In this document: positions 1 through 11,010 of the stretch, one piece after another
How positions within the stretch are numbered: position 1 is the stretch's first letter
How the letters are laid out: each line of letters starts with the position of its first letter
Source of the DNA: Micromonospora rhizosphaerae
GTDB taxonomy: Bacteria; Actinomycetota; Actinomycetes; Mycobacteriales; Micromonosporaceae
DNA length: 64,000 bases
NCBI RefSeq assembly: GCF_900091465.1
Contig: NZ_FMHV01000002.1
Coordinates: 2,914,001-2,978,000, forward strand
Direction: 5' to 3'
Position numbers and translations under genes: made by a program
The notes under the pieces: generated by a model
Seen by the model: only the letters and a program-made list of their open reading frames with translations
Told to the model about the DNA's origin: nothing
Databases searched by the model: none

Positions 1-445
1 CCGCCGTCCGCTCGCACCAGGAGGAGAGAGCGTAGCCGCCGCCGAGCTGCTCGGCCTTCCACGGCCGCAGCGGCTCGAGGCTGTGCGCGGTCACCACGTG
101 CGGCACCCCGTACAGCAGCTTCGCGGTGTGCCCGGCGAGGTTGGCGTACCAGGTGTGGCTGTGCACCACGTCGGTGCCGGCGCACCCGGCGGCCATTTCC
201 AGGTCCACGCCCATCGTGCGCAGCGCGGGGTTCGCGCCGGCCAGCTCGACCGGTTCGGCGTACGCGGTGACGCCCGGCTCGGTGCGCGGCGCGCCGAAGC
301 AGTGCACCCGTACGTCGGCGAGTCGGCGCAGCTCGCGCGCCAGGTACTCGACGTGCACCCCGGCGCCGCCGTACACCTCCGGGGGGTACTCCCGGGTGAG
401 CAGATCGACGCGCAGCTGCCGGGTGGCCGGGGAGGAGTCGGTCAT
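1..445 (-). CDS. glgA: Glycogen synthase, GT4/GT5 type, N-terminal part (truncated by window edge)
   Basis: Reading from an ATG at 445 to the window edge gives about 148 residues of the N-terminal Rossmann half of a glycogen synthase/glycosyltransferase. It opens with a beta-strand followed by REYPPEVYGGAGVHVEYL, the nucleotide-sugar-enzyme glycine loop seen in actinobacterial GlgA. DVVHSHTWYANLAG and HVVTAHSLEPLRPWK follow, and both are hallmark family segments. In this family the enzyme transfers glucose from ADP-glucose (or makes maltose-1-phosphate in the mycobacterial GlgM variant) in the cytoplasm. It is transcribed divergently from glgC with only 70 bases between the starts, the usual actinobacterial arrangement, so the two probably share a control region. 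The C-terminal half lies outside the window, so GlgA and GlgM activities cannot be told apart here. Confidence 0.93.
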   Translation of the reverse strand, partial: MTDSSPATRQLRVDLLTREYPPEVYGGAGVHVEYLARELRRLADVRVHCFGAPRTEPGVTAYAEPVELAGANPALRTMGVDLEMAAGCAGTDVVHSHTWYANLAGHTAKLLYGVPHVVTAHSLEPLRPWKAEQLGGGYALSSWCERTA

Positions 446-515
446 CCCCGCACCATAGTGCAGAAGTGTGCGCGTACAAGTGGTGAAGTACGACGGGGAT
501 GGATAGCGTCGGGAC

Positions 516-1748
516 ATGGCTGACAAGGTGCTCGCGATCGTCCTGGCCGGCGGAGAGGGCAAGCGCCTGATGCCGCTCACCACGGACCGCGCCAAGCCGG
601 CCGTCCCCTTCGGCGGGATGTACCGGATGGTGGATTTTGTCCTCTCCAACCTGGCGAACGCCGGCTATCTCAAGATCGTCGTGCTGACCCAGTACAAGTC
701 CCACTCGCTGGACCGGCACATCACCCAGACCTGGCGGATGTCGACCATGCTCGGCAACTACGTCACCCCGGTGCCGGCCCAGCAGCGGCGCGGTCCGTGG
801 TGGTTCGCCGGCTCCGCCGACGCCATCTACCAGAGCTTCAACCTGATCTATGACGAGCAGCCGGACCACGTGATCGTCTTCGGCGCCGACCACATCTACC
901 GGATGGACCCGCGCCAGATGGTGGAGGACCACATCGCCTCGGGTGCCGGGGTGACCGTGGCCGGCATCCGGCAGCCGCTGTCGATGGCCGACCAGTTCGG
1001 CGTGATCGAGGTCGGCGAGGACGGCCGGCGGATCCGGGCGTTCCGCGAGAAGCCCACCGACGCCGTCGGGCTGCCCGACGCGCCGGACCAGATCTATGCC
1101 TCGATGGGTAACTACGTCTTCACCACCAAGGCGCTCTTGGACGCGGTCGAGCGTGACGCGGAGGACAAGACCAGCAAGCACGACATGGGCGGGAGCATCA
1201 TCCCGATGCTGGTCGAGCGGGGCGAGGCCAACGTCTACGACTTCAAGGACAACGAGGTGCCGGGCAGCACGGACCGGGACCGCGGCTACTGGCGCGACGT
1301 GGGGACGCTGGACTCCTTCTACGACGCGCACATGGACCTGATCAACGTGCACCCGGTGTTCAACCTCTACAACTTCGACTGGCCGATCTACAGCCAGCAG
1401 CCGCCGTACCCGCCGGCGAAGTTCGTCCACCAGTGGGGGGAGCGGGTCGGCCGGGCGGTCGGGTCGATGGTCTCGCCCGGCGCGGTGATCTCCGGCTCCC
1501 TGGTGGAGAATTCGGTCGTCTCGCCGAAGGTGAAGGTCCACTCCTGGGCGCATGTGGACGGCGCGGTGCTCATGGAGGGCGTCGAGATCGGCCGCCACGC
1601 GGTGGTCCGCCGGGCCATCCTGGACAAGAACGTGTTCGTCCCGGAGGGCTGCGAGATCGGCGTCGACCTGGAGAAGGACCGGCAGCGCTACACCGTCTCC
1701 GACAACGGCATCGTGGTGATCGGCAAGGGCCAGCGCGTGGAGCCGTGA
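516..1748 (+). CDS. glgC: Glucose-1-phosphate adenylyltransferase (ADP-glucose pyrophosphorylase)
   Basis: The 410-residue product matches the family's normal length of about 405-430. It makes ADP-glucose and pyrophosphate from ATP and glucose-1-phosphate, the committed step of glycogen synthesis. The nucleotide-binding signature [12 protein letters not shown] lies at residues 11-22, followed by [11 protein letters not shown]. The sugar-phosphate region [10 protein letters not shown] is present, and the C-terminal left-handed beta-helix is visible as repeated short hydrophobic turns ([18 protein letters not shown] onward). The ATG at 516 is the only start that keeps the N-terminal strand intact. 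It is divergent from glgA and is followed 74 bases later by pgm on the same strand, so pgm could feed its substrate. Allosteric control by glycolytic intermediates is expected from the family, not shown by the sequence. Confidence 0.97.
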   Translation: MADKVLAIVLAGGEGKRLMPLTTDRAKPAVPFGGMYRMVDFVLSNLANAGYLKIVVLTQYKSHSLDRHITQTWRMSTMLGNYVTPVPAQQRRGPWWFAGSADAIYQSFNLIYDEQPDHVIVFGADHIYRMDPRQMVEDHIASGAGVTVAGIRQPLSMADQFGVIEVGEDGRRIRAFREKPTDAVGLPDAPDQIYASMGNYVFTTKALLDAVERDAEDKTSKHDMGGSIIPMLVERGEANVYDFKDNEVPGSTDRDRGYWRDVGTLDSFYDAHMDLINVHPVFNLYNFDWPIYSQQPPYPPAKFVHQWGERVGRAVGSMVSPGAVISGSLVENSVVSPKVKVHSWAHVDGAVLMEGVEIGRHAVVRRAILDKNVFVPEGCEIGVDLEKDRQRYTVSDNGIVVIGKGQRVEP

Positions 1749-1822
1749 GCCGCCGCCACGCATGACCCCGGCCGACACCGGGAAAAGAGTCAGGTCCGCC
1801 CCGCGAAGAGGAGGTTCCCGCA

Positions 1823-3466
<1,644 letters not shown>

Positions 3467-3472
3467 GCGGGG

Positions 3473-4402
3473 TCAGCGTGGTGGCGGCAGCGCCCGCCGC
3501 TTCAGCTGCTCGCGCAGCTCGTCCGGGAGCAGTTCCCGCAGCTGGTCCGGCAGCAGCGGCAGGTCCAGCAGGCTCAGCTTCAGCTGGTTGCGCTCCTGAA
3601 GGCGGCGCGGGTCGAACCGGACCACCTGACCGGCGTCCCGGCGGTAGCGGATGACCACCGTGCCCTCGGTCGCCGCATCCCGGATCACCACCCCGTCCAT
3701 CTCCACCGTCACCGCCGCGGAGCCCGGGCGCAGCTCCAGGTGGATGGTTTCGTCGGGGGAGAGCACCACGGACCGGGAGATGCCGGCCATCGGCGCCGAC
3801 GGCGTGACCACCACGGCCTGGGTGGCCGGCGAGATCAGCGGCCCGCCGGCGGCGTAGCTGTACGCCGTGGAGCCGGTCGGCGTGCTGACCACCAGCGCGT
3901 CGCAGCGGTAGTAGCCGTACCGCTGCCCGTCCACCCCGAGGGTGGCGTTGACGAAGCCGGAACCGGGCCGGCGGACCAGCGCGAAGTCGTTGAAGGCCAC
4001 CACGTCGTCCCCGCACACGTCGCAGACCAGGCAGGCGTGCGCCTCGATGGTGAAGTCGTGGGCGGCCATCCGGTCCAGCGCGGCCGGCAGGTCCGGCGGC
4101 TCGACCTCCACGAGGAAGCCGAGCACGCCCAGATGCACGCCGAGCACGGGCTTCGGATCGCGGGCCGCGGACCGCAGCGCGCCCAGCATGGTGCCGTCGC
4201 CGCCGATGCTGATCAGGGCGTCCGCGCGGTCGGCCAGTTCGTCGGCGGGGACCGGCTCGACCGTGGGCGGCACCCGGTGCCGGTCCTCCGCCCGCACGAG
4301 CAGCGTCTTGCGGTGAAGCGCCGCCCACCGTTCGACGATCCCGACCACCTCGGAGACGTCCCGCGTGGGGTGCAGCACCAGACCCAGCCGGTATCCCGCC
4401 AC
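3473..4402 (-). CDS. NAD kinase-like protein (ATP-NAD kinase superfamily)
   Basis: The product has 309 residues, and NAD kinases convert NAD to NADP with ATP or polyphosphate. The family's GGDGT motif is at residues 67-71. The second conserved acidic pair appears as ND (residues 138-139) rather than the commoner NE. The diagnostic TPTGSTAY is at 174-181, with the all-beta C-terminal domain following. The loop after GGDGT reads GVHLGVLGFL where most family members have GxNxGxLGFL, so this is a diverged member. Actinobacteria often carry two NAD kinases, and this may be the second copy. The C-terminal 40 residues are Leu/Arg-rich and atypical. Start ATG at 4402. It is convergent with pgm and sits 3' of the polysaccharide dehydratase gene behind a strong hairpin, so it probably has its own promoter or depends on readthrough. 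Confidence 0.85.
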   Translation of the reverse strand: MAGYRLGLVLHPTRDVSEVVGIVERWAALHRKTLLVRAEDRHRVPPTVEPVPADELADRADALISIGGDGTMLGALRSAARDPKPVLGVHLGVLGFLVEVEPPDLPAALDRMAAHDFTIEAHACLVCDVCGDDVVAFNDFALVRRPGSGFVNATLGVDGQRYGYYRCDALVVSTPTGSTAYSYAAGGPLISPATQAVVVTPSAPMAGISRSVVLSPDETIHLELRPGSAAVTVEMDGVVIRDAATEGTVVIRYRRDAGQVVRFDPRRLQERNQLKLSLLDLPLLPDQLRELLPDELREQLKRRALPPPR

Positions 4403-4449
4403 CCGTACAGCTCACCATATCGGCGGGGTGCCCGGCGGTCGTACGGGCA

Positions 4450-4483
4450 GGTGCGCCGGCGGTGGATTCACCGCCGGCGCACC
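4450..4483. terminator. Strong hairpin, likely terminator of the dehydratase gene
   Basis: A perfect 15-bp inverted repeat (GGTGCGCCGGCGGTG at 4450-4464 and its complement at 4469-4483) encloses a 4-base GATT loop. It begins just past the stop of the minus-strand gene at 4490-6355. There is no U-run, as is usual for high-GC terminators. Confidence 0.75.
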
Positions 4484-4489
4484 CGGGCA

Positions 4490-6355
4490 CTAGTTGGCGA
4501 GCGCGGCATTCAGGGCGACACCGGCAGCCCGACCTGCTGACTGCCCACAGAGCCAGGCGAGTTGTTCGATGATCTTCTCCGGGTCGTCGAACGGGTCGAG
4601 CGCCGTGACCTCGGTGGGGTCGAGCGGTGGAACCGGTACGTGCGAGATGAGCGGGTGCAGGGGGCGTAGGTCCGGCTCGTCCCTGCCGAACAGATCCTCG
4701 TGCAGCTTCTCGCCAGGACGCAGCCCGGTGTAGACGATGCGGGTGGGCCCGGGCGCCTGGGCGGCGAGTTGGCGGGCGAGGTAGTCGATCCCTACGGGTT
4801 CGCCCATGTCGAGGACCAGCGCCTCGCCGTCCCGGCCGATCGCCGCCGCTTGCAGCACCAGGTGCACCGCTTCCTGAACGGTCATCAGGTACCGGGTGAC
4901 GTCGGGATGCGTCACTGTGATCGGCAGCCCCGCGTCGATCTGGGCGCGGAACGCGGTCACCACGGAACCGCGGCTGCAGAGTACGTTGCCGAAGCGCACG
5001 CTGAGAAAGGTGCCCGGGTAGGTCTGCGCGGCGTGCGCGGTCAGCCGCTCGGTGATCCGTTTGGAGTAGCCGAGCACACTCACCGGATCCGCGGCCTTGT
5101 CGGTGGAGATGTTGACGAACTTGGCCACGTCCCGGCACGCGTCGAGGACCGCCAGCGTTCCGAAGACGTTGGTCTTGACCGCCTCACCCGGGTGCCTCTG
5201 CAGGAGGGTGAGGTGCTTGAGCGCGGCGGCGTGGAAGATGATGTCGGGCTGCCGCTGGTGGATGACGCGCCGGATGGCCTCGTGGTCGCGGAGGTCGGCG
5301 AGGATCAACTCGGAGCCGTCCAGCAGGGCCCGGCCGGAGAGCGAGAGCTGCAGGCTGTGTAGGGCCGACTCGTCCCGGTCGAGCATCATCAGCTCACCTG
5401 GGTTGGCCCGCATGATCTGCCGGCAGAGTTCCGAGCCGATCGACCCGCCGGCCCCGGTGACCAGGATCCGTCGACCGGCCAGTGCGCTCTCGTTGGTGAC
5501 CGGGTCGGTCACCACCTGCCGTCGACCTAGCAGATCCGAGATGTTGGGGCTGCGTACGTCGGTCACGCTGATCCGGTGATCCACCAGTTCGCGAACCGGG
5601 GGCAGTACCTTGAACTCGGCACCGGCGGTCAGGGTCAACGCGCGGATCTCCCGGACCAGCTCCGCGTCGGCGTTGGCGACGGAGAAGATCAGCGTTCTGG
5701 CGCCGGTCCGCTGGACGGCGTCGGCGATCTCGCCGCGACCGCCGAGTACCGGTACGTCCTCGATGCGGAGGTGCATTTTCTCCGGGTCGTCGTCAAGGAG
5801 CCCGACTGGGAGGTACCGGCCACGCGGGTCGCTGAGCAACGCCCGCAGCAGCGCCTGCCCGGCCGAGCCCAGCCCGAACAGCAGTACGGCGGTCGCGGAG
5901 CGCGCGTCCGGCCGTAGTGCGCGGTCGGTGCGGCGGCGGTACACCAAGCGGGTCACCAGCATGCAGAGCAGCGCGATCGCGCCCCCGACCAGTGGCGAAC
6001 TGGCCGGCACCGGCCGGTCCATGACCACGGTGACGGTGACCAGCAACGCGAGGCCGGTGCAGGCGGTCGTCACGGCCAGGGCCTGCGCCTCCGCTGCGCT
6101 GCCCAGCGGGTATCGCCCCCGGTACTTTCGCTGCGCCCGCGAGATGCCGAGATGCAACACGGCGGCGGCCAGACCCGCGGTGATCGCCGCGGTCAGCTCC
6201 CGGGCGGTGACATCGAACTCGTATCGGCTCCACACCGCCGCGATCAGGCCGCCCACCCAGGCCCCGCAGTCGGCGGCGAAGAGCGCCGGCAGTGGTAGGC
6301 GCGGCCCCTTCCGGCGCGGTTCCGAAGCGTGCTGAGACGCGGTGATGGGCAGCAT
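4490..6355 (-). CDS. Membrane nucleotide-sugar 4,6-dehydratase (CapD/EpsC/PglF/WbpM family)
   Basis: This 621-residue protein matches the long membrane-anchored dehydratases that turn UDP-GlcNAc into a UDP-4-keto-6-deoxy sugar for surface glycans. Residues 25-140 hold about four hydrophobic segments. A first Rossmann domain begins near 155 (FGLGSAGQALL). The catalytic SDR domain starts with VTGAGGSIGSE near 299, has HAAALKH at 375-381 and ISTDKAADP near 416. In the YxxxK position the sequence is LGYSK (428-432): Leu occupies the place filled by Tyr in ordinary SDRs and by Met in characterised family members. Together with the DegT aminotransferase at 18913, a GNAT at 15482 and the phosphoglycosyltransferase at 17244 it fits an amino-deoxy-sugar (bacillosamine-like) initiating pathway. 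Start ATG at 6355. The exact product sugar is not determinable. Confidence 0.92.
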   Translation of the reverse strand: MLPITASQHASEPRRKGPRLPLPALFAADCGAWVGGLIAAVWSRYEFDVTARELTAAITAGLAAAVLHLGISRAQRKYRGRYPLGSAAEAQALAVTTACTGLALLVTVTVVMDRPVPASSPLVGGAIALLCMLVTRLVYRRRTDRALRPDARSATAVLLFGLGSAGQALLRALLSDPRGRYLPVGLLDDDPEKMHLRIEDVPVLGGRGEIADAVQRTGARTLIFSVANADAELVREIRALTLTAGAEFKVLPPVRELVDHRISVTDVRSPNISDLLGRRQVVTDPVTNESALAGRRILVTGAGGSIGSELCRQIMRANPGELMMLDRDESALHSLQLSLSGRALLDGSELILADLRDHEAIRRVIHQRQPDIIFHAAALKHLTLLQRHPGEAVKTNVFGTLAVLDACRDVAKFVNISTDKAADPVSVLGYSKRITERLTAHAAQTYPGTFLSVRFGNVLCSRGSVVTAFRAQIDAGLPITVTHPDVTRYLMTVQEAVHLVLQAAAIGRDGEALVLDMGEPVGIDYLARQLAAQAPGPTRIVYTGLRPGEKLHEDLFGRDEPDLRPLHPLISHVPVPPLDPTEVTALDPFDDPEKIIEQLAWLCGQSAGRAAGVALNAALAN

Positions 6356-6788
6356 GAATGCTCCTGTACGTACTCGAGGTTCGGGGCCACGGCCAGTGCA
6401 AACCGCAGGAGGGGCTGCTATCCGTCACGACGCACAGTAATGGGATCAATGCGGACAGTCCGCGTGAATGACCCTTCAGCCCACAAAGCCACCCAGAAGG
6501 GTGTCGCCGCCGCTTTCTCCTGCATGACGCCCGACTCGACTCAAGGTGCTTATGTCGCCATTGTTCCGCTTGCGGGCCTAAACCAGTGATCTGCGCGGCT
6601 TGAGCGGGTTAGGCTCGTTGGGCGGGCGATGAAGGGCGTCGCGCGACGAGTGGAGGGGCGATGCCCGCCAACCACTCCCCGCTACCGGTCGGACCGCGCG
6701 GTGTGCGCCCACTTCCGACTTCACCCCGTGGACGGGCCGAGCCCAGCCGCTCGCTGAGCGGGCGGTGGCTCCGGACGGAAGGATTGAA
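6356..6788. promoter_or_regulatory. Divergent intergenic region between dehydratase and polymerase genes
   Basis: These 433 bases separate two divergent polysaccharide genes and must hold promoters for both directions. The stretch 6430-6600 is visibly less GC-rich than its surroundings. Open frames here look random in composition. I see no clear operator palindrome or RNA element. Confidence 0.5.
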
Positions 6789-8135
6789 GTGATGATGGCG
6801 CGTGGCGACGGCTGGTCGCCGGGGATCGAGAACTCCGTCCACTCCTCCCCTACGGCGGACTCGGCCGCGGCGCCGGGGCGGCGCTCCGGGATCGTGTCCA
6901 CGACCATCCGAGCGACCCCGGTCCTGCTGTTGCTGTACTTCGACCTGTTTCCGCGCCTGGTCGGCAGGAGTTTCCTGATGATCGGGGCGGTGCTGGTGGT
7001 GCTGCTGGGCTTCCACGAACTCCTCCGTCCGACCTCCCGGGCGCGGGTGGTCGTCTTCTGGGTCCTGCTGACCTTCGGGATCCTCGCCGCGCCCGGGGTC
7101 CTGCGCCCCCCGGAGACCGAGTACGGTCAGGAGAAGTTGCTTTTCCTGGTCACGCTGACCCTGCTGTCCGCCGCGGCGGTCGCGCTGATCCGGGGGCGGC
7201 GGGACGTGGAGATGTTCGCGGCGATGTTCGTCGTCTGCGGTGTCGTGCTGGCGCTCGCGGCGTTGGCCGCTGGCTCGCCGGACGGCCGGTCGCAGGGATT
7301 CGGGGCCAATCCGATCTGGCTGGGGCGCGCCACCGGGGCTGCCGTCGTGGCCGTCGCCTGGCTGTACTACCGGAAGCGCCTGTCCGGGTGGTGGGCGGCC
7401 GCGCTGGCGCTGATCCTCGCCCTGGGACTGTTCGCCACCGGGTCCCGTGGGCCGATGGTGGCGACCGTCGTCGCCCTCCTCGTCCTCGCGCTCGCCGGGC
7501 TCCGTCAGAAGGTCGGGCGTGGACGGCGCGAGTGGATAGGGGTCGGCCTGATGGCCGGCCTGGCCGCCACCTTCGTGGCCTTTCCCTCGCTGCTTCCGCC
7601 CAGGATGTACGCCCTCCTCGTCGACCCGTCCGACGAGTTGGAACTCAGCGTCCGGCCGGAGATGCAGAAGGCCACCCTGCCGATCATCGCCGAACACCCG
7701 GCCGGGGTGGGGTTCGGGAACTGGGCCCACTACTCCGGGATGCTCAAGCACGACTATCCGCACAACCTCTGGCTCGAACTCACCGCCGAGGCTGGCTGGC
7801 TGGTGGGCGGGGCGCTCATCCTGGCGGTCACGGTCGTGGCGGTGGGGCTCTGGCGTGCGGCCAGGGTCGACGCGGTGGCTGGCTTCGCCCTCGCCCTGCT
7901 GGCGTTCAACGTGGTCGCCGTGTCGACATCCGGGGACATCAACGGCAATCGCGCTCTCTTCAGTTCGCTGGCCCTCGGCCTGCTCGTGCTGACCGGCGCG
8001 ACCCTGGACCGGGGCGGGGACCGGCGTGGCCGGGTTCCGGACGATCATCGCCGTCTGCCTGTTGGTGGCGTACTGCGGGAGTCGGGCTGGGCGGGAACGG
8101 CCCGAGGAGTCGGGGGGGAGTACACCCGCCGGTGA
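6789..8135 (+). CDS. O-antigen ligase/polymerase (Wzy-like) membrane protein
   Basis: About 448 residues with roughly ten to twelve hydrophobic segments, typical of the O-antigen ligase/Wzy fold that polymerises lipid-linked repeat units at the outer face of the membrane. The large extracytoplasmic loop carries GFGNWAHYSGM and the family-typical YPHNLWLELTAEAG near the C-terminal third. In Wzy/WaaL proteins an equivalent His-containing segment is functionally important. The start is chosen among GTG 6789, ATG 6792 and ATG 6795 because a GGAAGGA ribosome site lies just upstream; a GTG at 6765 is also in frame. The stop overlaps the flippase start by 4 bases (GTGA), so the two are translationally coupled. 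Polymerase is preferred over ligase because of the flippase and glycosyltransferase neighbours. Confidence 0.85.
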   Translation: MMMARGDGWSPGIENSVHSSPTADSAAAPGRRSGIVSTTIRATPVLLLLYFDLFPRLVGRSFLMIGAVLVVLLGFHELLRPTSRARVVVFWVLLTFGILAAPGVLRPPETEYGQEKLLFLVTLTLLSAAAVALIRGRRDVEMFAAMFVVCGVVLALAALAAGSPDGRSQGFGANPIWLGRATGAAVVAVAWLYYRKRLSGWWAAALALILALGLFATGSRGPMVATVVALLVLALAGLRQKVGRGRREWIGVGLMAGLAATFVAFPSLLPPRMYALLVDPSDELELSVRPEMQKATLPIIAEHPAGVGFGNWAHYSGMLKHDYPHNLWLELTAEAGWLVGGALILAVTVVAVGLWRAARVDAVAGFALALLAFNVVAVSTSGDINGNRALFSSLALGLLVLTGATLDRGGDRRGRVPDDHRRLPVGGVLRESGWAGTARGVGGEYTRR

Positions 8136-9460
8136 GCTGGCTGCGCGCTGCTCGAATGTCGGGAAGCCGGCGAGGCGTGGTCGCCATCGTCGCCGGGTCA
8201 GCCGGCGGCCAGCTGCTCGCCCTGGCGGCTGCCCCGCTGCTGTCCAGGATCTACGGTCCGGCCGACTTCGGGGTCCTGGCCGTCGTCGCGGCGCTGGCGA
8301 CGACGATCGGAACGGTGGCCGCCTTCCGCTTCGACCTGGCCATTCCGCTTCCCGAGCGGGAGCGCGACGCCCAGGCGCTGGTCGCCCTCGGGCTGGCCGC
8401 CACCGGTGTCACGGCGGTGGGGGGAACGGTTGGGGTGCTGGCGGTCGGTGACGAGATCGCCCGGCTCTTCGGTCAGCCCGAGCTGGAACTCTGGCTGTGG
8501 GTGGTCTCGCCGGCGGCGGCCGCCATGGGAGTCGTCCTCGTGCTCAACCAGCTCGCCATCCGACACCGCCGCTACGGGTCGATCGGCCGGCGCAACTTCT
8601 TCCAGTCCCTGGTCTCCGTGGTCACGCAGCTCACCGCGGGTGTCACCGGGTTGCGCCCCGGCGGCATGGTCCTGGGCTTCGGTGTCGGGCCGGTCGCCGC
8701 CGCCCTCGTCCTGCTGCGGGACGCGGGCCTGCGCGGCGCGGAGGCCCGGGCGGGACGCGACCGCCGGCACCTGCGCGACATGGCCCGCCGGTACTGCCGA
8801 TTCCCGTTCCTGCTGGCGCCGTCGGGGCTGCTCAACATCCTCGGCACCCAGCTCCCGGTGCTGCTCATCGCCTACTGGTACGGCAGCTCCGTCGCCGGTT
8901 GGCTGGGACTGACCCAGCGGGTGATTGCGATGCCCGCCGCCCTGGTGGCGACGGCGGTCGCCCAGGTCTACCTGGCGGAGATCTCCCGAGCGGCGCGGGA
9001 ACACCCCCGCCACAGCCGGCTCATCTTCGTCCTGGCGAGCCGGAAGCTGACGCTGTTCGCCGGTTTTAGCGCGCTCGCCCTCGCCGTCGCCGCGCCGCCG
9101 CTGTTCTCGGTCATCTTCGGTCCGGAGTGGGCGATCAGCGGCGTGTATGCGCAGGCGTTGGCGGTTTACACGGGCGTCCAACTCGTCGCCTCGCCGCTGT
9201 CGCAGACGCTCGTCGTCTTCGAGCGTCAGGGCCTCCAACTGGCCTGGGACGTGGGCCGCGTCCTGGTGGTCGCAGGTACGGTCTCCGCCGTTGCCATGGC
9301 TGGCGCGTCGCCGCTGGTTGCGGTCTGGTCCCTCAGCATCTCCGGATCCCTCGCCTACGCCGCGTCGTGGCTGATGTCGCTGCAGGCAGTGACGGCCGGC
9401 AGCCGGCAGGCGGAGCAGGTCGAGGACACCGACGAGCGCCAGCTGTCGCCAAGAAGCTGA
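8132..9460 (+). CDS. Polysaccharide flippase (Wzx-like, MOP superfamily)
   Basis: A protein of about 442 residues with some 12 predicted membrane helices and the N-terminal pattern GSAGGQLLALAAAPLLSRIYGP followed by ADFG. That pattern is characteristic of lipopolysaccharide/teichuronic-acid flippases that move undecaprenyl-linked repeat units across the membrane. The GTG at 8132 overlaps the polymerase stop; an in-frame ATG at 8156 is the alternative start. The short hydrophilic C-terminus (ending RQLSPRS) is cytoplasmic by expectation. Encoded right after the Wzy-like protein and ahead of a glycosyltransferase, it supports a Wzx/Wzy-dependent pathway for this locus. No truncation is seen. 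Confidence 0.87.
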   Translation: MSWLRAARMSGSRRGVVAIVAGSAGGQLLALAAAPLLSRIYGPADFGVLAVVAALATTIGTVAAFRFDLAIPLPERERDAQALVALGLAATGVTAVGGTVGVLAVGDEIARLFGQPELELWLWVVSPAAAAMGVVLVLNQLAIRHRRYGSIGRRNFFQSLVSVVTQLTAGVTGLRPGGMVLGFGVGPVAAALVLLRDAGLRGAEARAGRDRRHLRDMARRYCRFPFLLAPSGLLNILGTQLPVLLIAYWYGSSVAGWLGLTQRVIAMPAALVATAVAQVYLAEISRAAREHPRHSRLIFVLASRKLTLFAGFSALALAVAAPPLFSVIFGPEWAISGVYAQALAVYTGVQLVASPLSQTLVVFERQGLQLAWDVGRVLVVAGTVSAVAMAGASPLVAVWSLSISGSLAYAASWLMSLQAVTAGSRQAEQVEDTDERQLSPRS

Positions 9461-9553
9461 CGGTCCGCTGCACCTTGTGCGGGGGTATTGCGCTCCTCCG
9501 AGCGTTCTGCGTCGTTGCTCTGGTTATCCGCCGGAAAAGAGGGTATTCAGGAT

Positions 9554-10924
9554 ATGCAGAGTGATCCCGAGACGCCGCCCCGGATGCTGCTCGTCTCCTA
9601 CCACTTCCCGCCCTCCGATACGGTGGGCACGCGGAGGCCGGCGGCCCTCGCTGCCTTCGCCCTGCAACAAGGGTGGGACGTACGTGTCCTCACCGCCTTC
9701 CCGGTCGAGGAGGGCGAGGCGTCGACCAGGATCCCCGAGGAACGGGTCGTCCGGGCCCTACCGGCGCCCCCGCTTCCCCGGTTCAAAGGGACGAGCGGCG
9801 CGGGCCCGGACTCGACCGCCGCCCGGCCCGCGATGGGAACGCTCAGGCTCGCCGGCGTCCGGCGCACGGCTTTCCGTTGGATACGGAGGGCCGGTACGGA
9901 ACTCCTTGTCCCGGATACGCAGGTCAACTGGGTTCGGCCGGCCATCCGGGGGTTCCTCCGCAGGCACGACGGCTGGCGGCCGGACGTGATCGTCGCGTCC
10001 GGTCCGCCCTTCTCCGGCTTCGTGGTGGCCGCAGCGTTGGCCCGCCGGCTCGGCGCGCCCTGGGTCGCCGATTACCGGGACCCCTGGTCGGCCGACGAGT
10101 ACTGGGTGCGGTCGGCGCTGCGCCGCGCCGTCGACCGCCGGATAGAGAAACGAGTGCTCCGCTCGGTTGCCGTGTGCGTTGCCGTCTCCGAGCCGATCGC
10201 TGAGGGCCTGCGGGGCACGTTCGGGGTCGACGCCCACGTGATCATGAACGGTATCGACCGCCGGCCGGTCCACGTGACCGCTGCTTCGGTCGGTGCCCGC
10301 TCCGATTCCGACATCGCCGACCGGGCGGCGCCCACCCTGACCCTGGCATACACCGGTTACATCTACCCGCGGAAGTATGATCCCGGTCCGTTGCTGGACG
10401 CGATCGCGCTCCTCGGCCCGGACGCCGCACGTGTCCATGTCGTCTTCGCGGGTGAGGACCACGGTCTCGTTCGCGCGGCCGTCGAGCGCGCCGGCGTGGC
10501 CGAATCTGTCACCATCCTCGGACCGGTCTCCGTCGAGAAGTCCTGGCGGATTCAGGCCGACGCGGACGCGCTCGTTCTGTTGCTGTGGAACGACCCGAGG
10601 GACGTCGGAACGATGACCGGCAAGATCTACGACTACCTCCTGGCGCGACGTCCGATCCTGCTGCTCGGGTACGAAGGGGGGGTGGCGGCGAAGCTGCTCC
10701 ACGAACGAGGTGCGGGGCTCGTCTGCAACGACCCGCAGGCGATCGCGGCCCACCTCCGCGAGTGGCTGGCCGTCAAGGAGCGTACCGGCCGCATTCCGGC
10801 CACCCCGTCCTCTGCCCTGGACGGGCTCTTCCGGGAGGACCAGCTCGCCCGCTTCCTGGAGATCCTGCGCGGGGTCGTTGTTCGGCACGCCCCCGCCCGG
10901 CGCTCCGACAAGGACGGAGGCTGA
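9554..10924 (+). CDS. Glycosyltransferase, GT4-like
   Basis: About 456 residues with two Rossmann-like halves. The N-terminus reads PRMLLVSYHFPPSDTVGTRRP, the glycine-containing start of GT4 enzymes such as WbuB relatives. ADYRDPWSADEYW and VAVCVAVSEPIAEGL lie mid-protein, the donor half begins near LTLAYTGYIYPRKYDPGPLLDAI, and the end of the donor site is LLGYEGGVAAKLL. The protein presumably adds one sugar to the lipid-linked repeat unit at the cytoplasmic membrane; donor and acceptor cannot be read from the sequence. The ATG at 9554 is chosen because upstream in-frame residues look non-coding; an earlier in-frame start at 9488 exists. It follows the flippase by 93 bases and ends at a bidirectional hairpin. 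Confidence 0.87.
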   Translation: MQSDPETPPRMLLVSYHFPPSDTVGTRRPAALAAFALQQGWDVRVLTAFPVEEGEASTRIPEERVVRALPAPPLPRFKGTSGAGPDSTAARPAMGTLRLAGVRRTAFRWIRRAGTELLVPDTQVNWVRPAIRGFLRRHDGWRPDVIVASGPPFSGFVVAAALARRLGAPWVADYRDPWSADEYWVRSALRRAVDRRIEKRVLRSVAVCVAVSEPIAEGLRGTFGVDAHVIMNGIDRRPVHVTAASVGARSDSDIADRAAPTLTLAYTGYIYPRKYDPGPLLDAIALLGPDAARVHVVFAGEDHGLVRAAVERAGVAESVTILGPVSVEKSWRIQADADALVLLLWNDPRDVGTMTGKIYDYLLARRPILLLGYEGGVAAKLLHERGAGLVCNDPQAIAAHLREWLAVKERTGRIPATPSSALDGLFREDQLARFLEILRGVVVRHAPARRSDKDGG

Positions 10925-10943
10925 CGGCGCCCGGCTGGTTGAT

Positions 10944-10996
10944 ACGACGAAAAAGGTCCCTCAGACCGCGCACCGGTGGGAGGGACCTTTCGTCGT
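10944..10996. terminator. Bidirectional hairpin between convergent glycosyltransferase genes
   Basis: ACGACGAAAAAGGTCCCTC (10944-10962) pairs with the complementary GAGGGACCTTTCGTCGT (10980-10996), leaving only a two-base bulge and a 17-base loop. The A/T-rich base of the stem supplies U-runs in both directions, fitting an intrinsic terminator for both convergent genes. Confidence 0.85.
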
Positions 10997-11010
10997 GGGA
11001 AGGACGGTTC

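Noticed and set aside
7388..8131. Upstream extension of the flippase frame
   Set aside because: It lies inside the Wzy-like gene in another frame; the flippase similarity starts after the GTG at 8132.
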